From positions 1-12,173 of the forward strand of contig CAMLNE010000093.1 in the NCBI GenBank assembly GCA_946481265.1: a stretch of DNA of 12,173 nt, written 5' to 3'. The notes under the pieces were generated by a model, which saw nothing but the letters and a program-made list of their open reading frames with translations, did not search any database and was not told the DNA's origin. The translations under genes were made by a program, and so were the position numbers. The stretch comes from an uncultured Panacagrimonas sp. GTDB lineage: Bacteria; Pseudomonadota; Gammaproteobacteria; Nevskiales; Nevskiaceae. This document shows, piece by piece, positions 7,156 to 12,173 of the stretch. The number at the start of each line of letters is the position of its first letter. Position 1 is the stretch's first letter.

Positions 7156-8124
7156 TCAGGGCGGTGCGAACAGCGTGACGGTGCGCTCCGGCAGCATGGT
7201 CTGTACCTGCAGCGAGGGGCGCAGGCGGCGCATGTCGACGAAGAAGTCGTCGAGGCGCACCAGGAAGGGAATCGGGACCAGGGGCTGGTCGAGCGGCCGG
7301 GTGAAGTCGTCCCAGTGCATGGGAATCACGCGGCTGGCGCCGACCGCATCGACCGTCTCGCGCAGGTAGGGTTCGAGCGCATCGATCATCGCCACGCCCA
7401 GAAAGGCGACGTCCGCGTGCCGGCCATCGAGCGCGCCCGGCACGAAGCCGGCGCTGCCGTGATGCAGCAGGCTGCCCTGCGGGTGGGAGACCAGGATCGA
7501 GTAGGTGCCACCGAGCCTGTAGTCGAGATAGCGGGCGGGCGGTATCAGGGGCGCGGCGATCTCGCCGCGCGGCCTGCCGCCGGTGCGCCCCGCATGCGTG
7601 CTTTCCACGAAGCTCACCTGGAAATCGCCGAATTGCAGGGGGATGGCCGGGTCGGCCTCGACCAGGCGCGATTCCGCCAGCTGTGCGCCGCGGCCGACCT
7701 GCAGGGTGCTCGGCGATCCGACCAGCCGGGCGCCGGTCAGGCGTGCCACCACGCCCGCATCCATGGCGTGATCGAAGTGCGAGTGCGAGACCAGCACGGC
7801 GTCCAGGGACCTGACTTCCAGGCGCTCGAGCCAGGCGCGGATCCGCGTTTCACTGGGTTCGATGGGCCGGTTGAACAGCATCGGCAGCAGTCCCGGCGGA
7901 CGGCTGAAGAAGGGATCGATCATCACCGCATGCCGGCCGTCGCTGAGCAGCAGCGCGCTGACGCCGAGCCAGGTGGCGCGCAGGGCGAGGGGATGGGCGC
8001 TGGTCTGGCGCGGGATCAGGTGGTCGTGGTACTCGGCCAGGCCCGGCCGTTCGTACCAGAACGCGACCAGCAGCACGCCCAGGACCAGCAGTCCGACAAC
8101 GAGGATCCGTGCGAGTCGGCGCAT
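7156..8124 (-). CDS. MBL-fold metallo-hydrolase with N-terminal membrane anchor
   Basis: This 322-residue protein has an N-terminal hydrophobic helix (about 5-23, RILVVGLLVLGVLLVAFW) that probably anchors it in the inner membrane. A metallo-beta-lactamase-fold domain follows. Metal ligands are visible: the H-x-H-x-D-H motif H114-S-H116-F-D118-H119, H177 (VESTHAG) and H270 (VIPMHWDDF). D70 in the early MIDPFF strand is also typical. The segment LLHHGSAGFVPGAL (219-231) sits where many relatives have the bridging Asp; I see His/Ser there instead. The overall pattern resembles the UlaG/NAPE-phospholipase D-like branch rather than antibiotic beta-lactamases. It starts 7 bp after the TetR gene, so the two are almost certainly co-transcribed. 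A lipid or ester substrate is plausible from context but not shown. Confidence 0.88.
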   Translation of the reverse strand: MRRLARILVVGLLVLGVLLVAFWYERPGLAEYHDHLIPRQTSAHPLALRATWLGVSALLLSDGRHAVMIDPFFSRPPGLLPMLFNRPIEPSETRIRAWLERLEVRSLDAVLVSHSHFDHAMDAGVVARLTGARLVGSPSTLQVGRGAQLAESRLVEADPAIPLQFGDFQVSFVESTHAGRTGGRPRGEIAAPLIPPARYLDYRLGGTYSILVSHPQGSLLHHGSAGFVPGALDGRHADVAFLGVAMIDALEPYLRETVDAVGASRVIPMHWDDFTRPLDQPLVPIPFLVRLDDFFVDMRRLRPSLQVQTMLPERTVTLFAPP

Positions 8125-8131
8125 GGGCCGC

Positions 8132-8833
8132 TCAGGGTGCTCGCGGCGCGCTGGCGCCGGGCGGTCGCAGGCTTGCGTCGAAGAACGTCATGGCGGTGTC
8201 GATGACGATGCGGGCAGAGGGATGATAGTCGTCGGCGATCCAGCGCATGGCGATGTGGATCACCGCGCCGACGAGGCCGGCGGTGACCAGGTCGGGGGCG
8301 GCGGAGCGGCGTGCATCGCCTGCTGTGCCGACCGGTGTGCGCGGCGGCGCCAGTTCCCTGATCAGGTCGGCGAAGCCGAAGGTGGCGCGCAGTGCCCGGC
8401 TTTCCATCGCGGCGCTCACCGTGAGCACCTCGATCATCACGATGCGCGCGAGGCGCGGATCCTTCTGCAGGCCGCGGAAGAACACGCCCAGGCCTGCCCG
8501 CGCCATCTCGGCCGGAACCGGCGCGCGGCGCGCGGCGGCCGCCACGAAGTCCTGGCGCAGCCGCTCGATCAGGTGCTCGTAGACCGCGCAGAACAGGGCT
8601 TCGCGATCGCTGAAGGATTCGTAGAAATAGCGCTCGGTGAGCTGCGCCTCGGCGCACAGCTCGCGCACCGTGACCGGGTGGTAGCCGCGTGTGCCGAAGC
8701 ACTCGACGCCGGCCGCGACGAACTGGCGGCGACGCTCCTCGATGCGCTGGCTGGCATCCACCCCGCGGTAACGGCGCGCCCGACCGGGCGGCGGGGCGGC
8801 GGACCTGGCTGGCGGGACAGGACGCTTGCTCAT
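8132..8833 (-). CDS. TetR/AcrR-family transcriptional regulator
   Basis: From the ATG at 8833 this is a 233-residue protein of normal TetR length. A basic, proline-rich leader is followed by the DNA-binding domain at about 28-75: SQRIEERRRQFVAAGVECFGTRGYHPVTVRELCAEAQLTERYFYESFSDREALF, with recognition helix around LTERYFYESF. The rest is a divergent helical ligand and dimer domain ending with IDTAMTFFDASLRP. Two operator-like arms sit immediately upstream, overlapping both its own promoter region and that of the divergent SDR gene, so autorepression plus control of the SDR and acyltransferase is likely. The leader has no good Shine-Dalgarno sequence. An in-frame ATG at 8905 lies beyond the operators and is unlikely to be used. 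Ligand unknown. Confidence 0.93.
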   Translation of the reverse strand: MSKRPVPPARSAAPPPGRARRYRGVDASQRIEERRRQFVAAGVECFGTRGYHPVTVRELCAEAQLTERYFYESFSDREALFCAVYEHLIERLRQDFVAAAARRAPVPAEMARAGLGVFFRGLQKDPRLARIVMIEVLTVSAAMESRALRATFGFADLIRELAPPRTPVGTAGDARRSAAPDLVTAGLVGAVIHIAMRWIADDYHPSARIVIDTAMTFFDASLRPPGASAPRAP

Positions 8834-8842
8834 TGCGGCATA

Positions 8843-8861
8843 TTGACACGATGCGTTGTCA
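8843..8861 (+). promoter_or_regulatory. Operator-like arm 1 (TGACA-N8-TGTCA dyad)
   Basis: This 19-bp arm begins TTGACAC and ends GTTGTCA. It contains a dyad of 5-bp half-sites, TGACA and TGTCA, separated by 8 bp, as expected for a TetR dimer. It also supplies the rightward -35 hexamer. Its reverse complement matches arm 2 at 18 of 19 bases. Confidence 0.75.
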
Positions 8862-8871
8862 GAAATAAAGT
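8843..8871 (+). promoter_or_regulatory. Sigma-70-type promoter of the SDR gene
   Basis: A perfect -35 TTGACA (8843-8848) is followed after exactly 17 bp by TAAAGT (8866-8871), a four-of-six -10. Transcription would start near 8878, inside operator arm 2, leaving a leader of about 85 nt to the SDR start codon. It is the best promoter in the window and is embedded in the operator pair. Confidence 0.75.
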
Positions 8872-8889
8872 GACAACGCATCTTGTCAA
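8862..8889 (-). promoter_or_regulatory. Divergent promoter of the TetR-MBL unit
   Basis: On the minus strand a perfect TTGACA (8889-8884) is followed after 16 bp by the poorer -10 TATTTC (8867-8862). Transcription would start about 20 nt before the TetR ATG, consistent with a short leader. The mirror placement of the two -35 boxes within matching operator arms supports co-regulation of both directions. Confidence 0.5.
8871..8889 (+). promoter_or_regulatory. Operator-like arm 2 (TGACAA-N6-TTGTCA dyad)
   Basis: This arm has a perfect 6-bp dyad, TGACAA-N6-TTGTCA (8871-8888), and is the near-exact inverted copy of arm 1, 27 bp away centre to centre, with a 9-bp A-rich spacer between arms. It covers the predicted rightward start site and the leftward -35. 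It is likely the stronger of two binding sites for the adjacent TetR protein. Confidence 0.75.
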
Positions 8890-8962
8890 CAAGAGGCCGG
8901 AGCACGGTTTACCGGCGCAGGGCCTGGCGGGACGCTCACCACGACAACGAACAGGGGCTCTC

Positions 8963-9802
8963 ATGAAATCCTTCCAGGACAAGGTCGCCGCCATCACCGG
9001 CGCGGCCTCCGGCATCGGACGTGCTCTGGCCATCGAGCTGGCGCGCCGCGGCTGCAACCTCGCGCTCAGCGACGTCAACACGCAGGGTCTGGCGGAGACC
9101 GTGCAGCTCGCGCACGACGCCGGGCGCGTCACCATCACCTCGCAGAAGCTCGACGTGTCCAACCGCGAGGCGGTGCAGGTCTGGGCCGACAAGGTGGTGG
9201 CGGATCACGGCGCCGTGAACCTGATCTTCAACAACGCCGGCGTGGCGCACGGCTCGACCATCGAGGCCGCCGCCTACGAGGACTTCGAATGGATCATGGG
9301 CATCAATTTCTGGGGCGTGGTGCATGGCACCAAGGCCTTCCTGCCGCACCTGCGCGCCTCGGGTGACGGCCACGTGGTCAATATCTCCAGCGTGTTCGGC
9401 ATCATCGGCGTGCCCACCCAGGGCACCTACAACGCCACCAAGTTCGCGGTGCGCGGCTTCACCGAGGCGCTGCGCCAGGAACTGGACCTGCAGGGCGGGA
9501 CGGTCAGCGCCACCAGCGTGCATCCGGGCGGCATCAAGACCAACATCGCCAACGCCGCGCGCTTCGACAAGAGCACCGAGTCGATCACCGGCCAGGACCA
9601 GGAAGCGAGCAAGCGCAACTTCGAGAAATTGTTCCGCACCACGCCCGAGCAGGCGGCCCGGACCATCCTGCGTGGAGTCGAGAAGAACGCCCGGCGCGTG
9701 CTGATCGGCGCGGATGCCCATGCCATCGATGCGCTGCAGCGCATGCTGCCCAGCGGTTACCAGCGGATCCTCACCGGGCTGACCCGGCGCCAGAGGCGCT
9801 GA
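8963..9802 (+). CDS. Short-chain dehydrogenase/reductase (SDR), classical type
   Basis: The 279-residue product is a classical SDR. It has the TGAASGIG cofactor motif (12-19), NNAG (90-93), catalytic S143 in VVNISSVFG and Y156-N-A-T-K160, with N-terminal strand KVAAITGA. An aspartate (D37, LALSDVN) closes the second strand, which generally favours NAD(H) over NADP(H). HPGGIKTNIAN (187-197) is the usual segment after the active site. AGGGG at 8953-8957 precedes the ATG. It is expressed from the TTGACA/TAAAGT promoter within the TetR operators and is followed 127 bp later by a WS/DGAT acyltransferase. An alcohol/aldehyde or 3-hydroxyacyl step in lipid metabolism is a reasonable guess, but the substrate cannot be read from the sequence. 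Confidence 0.95.
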   Translation: MKSFQDKVAAITGAASGIGRALAIELARRGCNLALSDVNTQGLAETVQLAHDAGRVTITSQKLDVSNREAVQVWADKVVADHGAVNLIFNNAGVAHGSTIEAAAYEDFEWIMGINFWGVVHGTKAFLPHLRASGDGHVVNISSVFGIIGVPTQGTYNATKFAVRGFTEALRQELDLQGGTVSATSVHPGGIKTNIANAARFDKSTESITGQDQEASKRNFEKLFRTTPEQAARTILRGVEKNARRVLIGADAHAIDALQRMLPSGYQRILTGLTRRQRR

Positions 9803-9916
9803 AGGCGTCGTAGGCTGTGCCCCCTGGGGTGTGCGCGTGCCGTGTCGGGGAACAAGGGCGCGCGCGCCGCTTCGCACGTCCTGCGCCGCACACCGGGTGG
9901 CGACAGGCGGCACGAC

Positions 9917-9927
9917 GGGGAGAGAGG
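9917..9927 (+). promoter_or_regulatory. Ribosome binding site deciding the acyltransferase start
   Basis: The purine run GGGGAGAGAGG lies just before the ATG at 9930. It sets the start there rather than at an upstream in-frame codon around 9831, which would add 33 non-conserved residues. MKALSPLDQLFL is also the usual beginning of the family. Confidence 0.75.
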
Positions 9928-9929
9928 TC

Positions 9930-11285
9930 ATGAAGGCACTGAGTCCACTGGACCAGCTGTTCCTGATGCTGGAGCGCCGCAACCAGCCGATGCACGTGGG
10001 CAGCCTGATGCTGTTCGCACCGCCGCCCGGCACCGGCGCCGTCGACGTGCGCGCCCTGGTCGAGCAGATGGCGGCGGCCGCGCACGCCGAGCCCCCGTTC
10101 AACCAGCGCCTGACGCGCAAGCTCGGCCTGCCGTTCTGGATCGAGGACGGCGACTTCGATCTGAGCCACCACTTCCGCCACCTCGCGCTGCCACAGCCCG
10201 GGCGCATCCGCGAGCTGCTGGCGATGGTGTCGAACCTGCACTCGAGCCTGCTCGACCGTGAATTCCCGCTGTGGGAGACCACCTTCATCGAGGGTGTCGC
10301 CGACGGCCGCTTCGCGCTGTACAGCAAGATGCACCACGCGATGGTCGACGGCGTGGCAAGCATGCGCCTGCTCGAGGCGATCATGTCCACCGATCCAGAG
10401 GCGCGCGACATGCCGGCCCCCTGGGCGGCAAGACGGCCTGCGCGGCGCAAGGCCGGCGTAATCGCCGGTCCCACCTCGGCGCTCGCCTCCGCGATGAGCC
10501 AGGTCAAGGCCCAGGCCAAATCCTGGCCCGCGGTCGCGCGTGCGCTCGTCAGCACCTACCGTCAGGCACGCAGCGATACCGAGTTCGGCGACCTGTTCCG
10601 CGCGCCGACCACGCTCTTCAACCGGCGCATCGGCAACGCGCGCCGCTTCGCCGCGCAGTCCTGGGCGCTGGCGCGGGTGCGTGCGGTGAGCAGGAAGCTG
10701 GGCGGCACGCTCAACGACATCGTGCTGGCGATGTGCGCTTCGGCGCTGCGTCGCTACCTGATCGAGCAGGATGCGCTGCCGGAGCGGCCGCTGATCACCA
10801 TGATGCCGATGAGCCTGCGCCGCGACGACAGCGACGCCGGCAACCAGATCAGCATGGTGATGGCCAACCTGGGCACGCACATCGCCGATCCTGCCGAGCG
10901 CCTGGGCCTGATTCGGCGCAGCGTGGCCGCGTCCAAGCAGCGCCTGTCGAGGATGTCGCCGGCAGAGATCATGAATTACACCGGGCTGCTGGCAGGGCCG
11001 GCGGGCCTGAATCTCGCCACCGGCATTGCCCCCGGCACGCAGCTCTACAACGTGGTGATCTCCAACGTGCCCGGCCCGCGGCAGCCGCTGTACTGGAACG
11101 GCGCCCGGCTGGAAGGCATGTATCCGGTGTCGATCCCGGTGGACGGCATGGCCCTGAACATCACCGTGGTGTCGTATGCCGACCAGCTCAACTTCGGCCT
11201 GATCGCCTGCCGCCGCTCGGTGCCGCACGTGCAGCGCATGCTCGAGTACCTCGAGACGGGTCTGGCAGAGCTCGAAGCGATCTGA
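9930..11285 (+). CDS. Wax ester synthase/acyl-CoA:diacylglycerol acyltransferase (WS/DGAT)
   Basis: The 451-residue product has the normal length and landmarks of bacterial WS/DGAT enzymes, which esterify long-chain alcohols or diacylglycerol with acyl-CoA to make storage lipid at the inner membrane. Visible features are the opening LSPLDQLFLMLE, PLWE (113-116), the catalytic HHxxxDG motif H135-H-A-M-V-D140-G141, GGTLNDIVLAMCASALRRYL (about 258-276) with the conserved Asn-Asp, and ISNVPGP (377-383). The ending NITVVSYADQLNFGLIACR is also typical. The active-site His pair and Asp are intact. It follows the SDR gene by 127 bp with no strong terminator between, so the two may share a transcript under the TetR operators. 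A fatty acyl-CoA reductase for wax ester synthesis is not in the window. Confidence 0.95.
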   Translation: MKALSPLDQLFLMLERRNQPMHVGSLMLFAPPPGTGAVDVRALVEQMAAAAHAEPPFNQRLTRKLGLPFWIEDGDFDLSHHFRHLALPQPGRIRELLAMVSNLHSSLLDREFPLWETTFIEGVADGRFALYSKMHHAMVDGVASMRLLEAIMSTDPEARDMPAPWAARRPARRKAGVIAGPTSALASAMSQVKAQAKSWPAVARALVSTYRQARSDTEFGDLFRAPTTLFNRRIGNARRFAAQSWALARVRAVSRKLGGTLNDIVLAMCASALRRYLIEQDALPERPLITMMPMSLRRDDSDAGNQISMVMANLGTHIADPAERLGLIRRSVAASKQRLSRMSPAEIMNYTGLLAGPAGLNLATGIAPGTQLYNVVISNVPGPRQPLYWNGARLEGMYPVSIPVDGMALNITVVSYADQLNFGLIACRRSVPHVQRMLEYLETGLAELEAI

Positions 11286-11288
11286 AGG

Positions 11289-11339
11289 AGCGCCGGGGAC
11301 ACAGGGCGAGCGGCCCCGCGCGGTGGTCCGCCCGGCGCT
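11289..11339 (+). terminator. Inverted repeat after the WS/DGAT gene, possible terminator
   Basis: AGCGCCGGG (11289-11297) pairs perfectly with CCCGGCGCT (11331-11339), followed by only a short T run. The 33-nt interior can form an extra GGGC/GCCC stem, so a branched structure is likely. It begins 4 nt after the stop. The long loop and poor T-tract make this a tentative terminator. Confidence 0.4.
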
Positions 11340-11408
11340 TTGCCTGCAGCGGCGATCGGGCCCCGATCCGATGCGGCCACGACGCGCAAGGCCGCACTGA
11401 TCGTTGCC

Positions 11409-11439
11409 GGGGGTGATCCCCCGTGCGGGCACGCCCGCA
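11409..11439. repeat. Two adjacent GC hairpins in the intergenic region
   Basis: GGGGG-TGAT-CCCCC (11409-11422) is followed directly by TGCGGGC-AC-GCCCGCA (11424-11439). Both are perfect stems. They lie upstream of the probable promoter of the last gene and have no T-tract in either direction. Nothing else was recognised in the 219-bp gap 11286-11504 apart from these, the inverted repeat at 11289-11339 and the candidate -10. Confidence 0.6.
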
Positions 11440-11464
11440 GGCTTCCGTCTGCGGCGCGGCCAGC

Positions 11465-11470
11465 TACACT
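11465..11470 (+). promoter_or_regulatory. Candidate -10 element of the helicase-like gene
   Basis: TACACT at 11465-11470 is a four-of-six match to the sigma-70 -10 and lies 34 bp before the ATG at 11505. The region 16-18 bp upstream has no convincing -35. Confidence 0.3.
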
Positions 11471-11504
11471 GCCCTCTTAAATTGGCTTACTGCGCCCGCG
11501 TTCC

Positions 11505-12173
11505 ATGTCCACCGGTGGTGCCTACGACCTGTTCGATGACCAGACTCCGCCCACGGCCCCGCCGGCGGAGAGCTCGCACGAGCGGATCGTCCCGCAGCCC
11601 TGCCTGCGCCTGTTCACGCATCGCATCAACACCTGGTTCCGCGGCCGTCCGGATCGTCGCCCGATCGGTGCCGCACGCCTGAGTTTCGATTACGCGGGCA
11701 AGCGGCACGCGCCGGTCGGTTCGCGGGGGGCGCGCGCGATGCCCATCGAGGAGCCGTTCCGCAACGGGGCTGCCGAGCTCGACGCGCTGGAACGCCTGGC
11801 CGAGCTGCACATGACCGACGCCGGCGAGGTCGAGGGCGTCTACTTCGATCGCGACCCCGTGCTGCGTGCCGGGGACTTCGTGCTGGAACGCGGTCGCGGC
11901 GTGCTCGCCACGCCCGACCACTGGCTGCACCTGCTGCCGCGCCTGTCCGGTTCGGGCTTCCGCCTCGAGTTCGCACCGGACTTTCCGGTCGAGCTGCTCA
12001 AGGCGCCCGACCAGTGGCGGGTGGACGTGGCCAGCCGCGGGCAGGGCAAGTGGTTCGACCTCGGGCTGTCGCTGGACGTGGACGGCCAGCGCGTCGAACT
12101 GCTGCCGATCCTGCGCCGCCTGCTCGCCGATCGCAGCTTCCCGCGCCGGCCCGTGCCCAACGAGCCGGCCGAC
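11505..12173 (+). CDS. N-terminal part of a probable SNF2-family DEAD/DEAH-box helicase (3' truncated by window edge)
   Basis: From the ATG at 11505 the frame is open for 223 codons to the window end. An in-frame TAA at 11478-11480 rules out a longer start. I recognise no helicase motif yet, but three segments resemble the N-terminal region of large bacterial SNF2/RapA-like helicases: CLRLFTHRINTWFRG (about 33-47), ARLSFDYAGKRH (about 56-67), and KWFDLGLSLDVDGQRVELLPILRRLL. In that group the last block precedes the ATPase core by a few hundred residues. If so, the complete protein would be about 1000 residues and act on nucleic acid-protein complexes. Identification is from memory of the family pattern and needs the downstream Walker motifs. 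It is probably independent of the lipid module. Confidence 0.6.
   Translation, partial: MSTGGAYDLFDDQTPPTAPPAESSHERIVPQPCLRLFTHRINTWFRGRPDRRPIGAARLSFDYAGKRHAPVGSRGARAMPIEEPFRNGAAELDALERLAELHMTDAGEVEGVYFDRDPVLRAGDFVLERGRGVLATPDHWLHLLPRLSGSGFRLEFAPDFPVELLKAPDQWRVDVASRGQGKWFDLGLSLDVDGQRVELLPILRRLLADRSFPRRPVPNEPAD

Noticed and set aside
8834..8905. Upstream in-frame start for the TetR protein adding 24 residues
   Set aside because: It would place coding sequence across the operator arms and both promoters.
7862..8962. Open plus-strand frame extending the SDR upstream to a 646-residue protein
   Set aside because: The extension runs antisense to MBL and TetR genes and through the promoter region; a Shine-Dalgarno sequence and the canonical SDR N-terminus mark 8963.
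8936..11432. Two overlapping minus-strand open frames of about 540-550 codons opposite the SDR and WS/DGAT genes
   Set aside because: They are shadow frames: the plus-strand proteins carry intact catalytic motifs and the minus-strand products show no recognisable domain.

Overview
The window is a GC-rich (roughly two-thirds or more G+C), densely packed piece of bacterial chromosome. Gene content suggests a proteobacterium, most likely a gammaproteobacterium near Xanthomonadales/Nevskiales: a DUF2970 membrane protein, c-type cytochromes, a WS/DGAT acyltransferase, a MocR regulator and a SNF2-type helicase start. The taxon is inferred from family content only. I see no tRNA, rRNA, CRISPR array, transposase or phage gene.

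Layout. The 3' end of a TetR-family regulator (1-176, +) converges on a cytoplasmic serine hydrolase of the beta-lactamase/EstB type (237-1508, -). Divergent from that is a class II aldolase/adducin-family protein (1650-2426, +), which converges on a MocR-type GntR/aminotransferase regulator (2470-3975, -). Only 28 bp from the MocR start, and divergent from it, begins a three-gene unit with overlapping stop and start codons: a DUF2970 membrane protein (4004-4249), a di-heme cytochrome c (4249-4980) and a membrane-anchored tri-heme cytochrome c (4977-6290). The two cytochromes supply five heme sites, but no dehydrogenase or oxidase catalytic subunit lies in the window. Converging on this unit is msrA (6396-7022, -).

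The right half is organised around a divergent control region at 8834-8962. Leftward run a TetR regulator (8132-8833), a membrane-tethered metallo-beta-lactamase-fold hydrolase (7156-8124) 7 bp after it, and then msrA. Rightward run a short-chain dehydrogenase (8963-9802) and a wax ester synthase/diacylglycerol acyltransferase (9930-11285). The control region holds two 19-bp operator-like arms, identical at 18 of 19 positions when one is reverse-complemented. Each arm carries a TTGACA -35-like hexamer, so a repressor bound there would cover both promoters. The simplest reading is a TetR-controlled lipid or hydrophobic-substrate module with autoregulation.

The window ends inside a gene (11505 onward) whose N-terminus resembles bacterial SNF2-family helicases. 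All intergenic gaps are under 220 bp; the longest (11286-11504) holds hairpins and a possible promoter.
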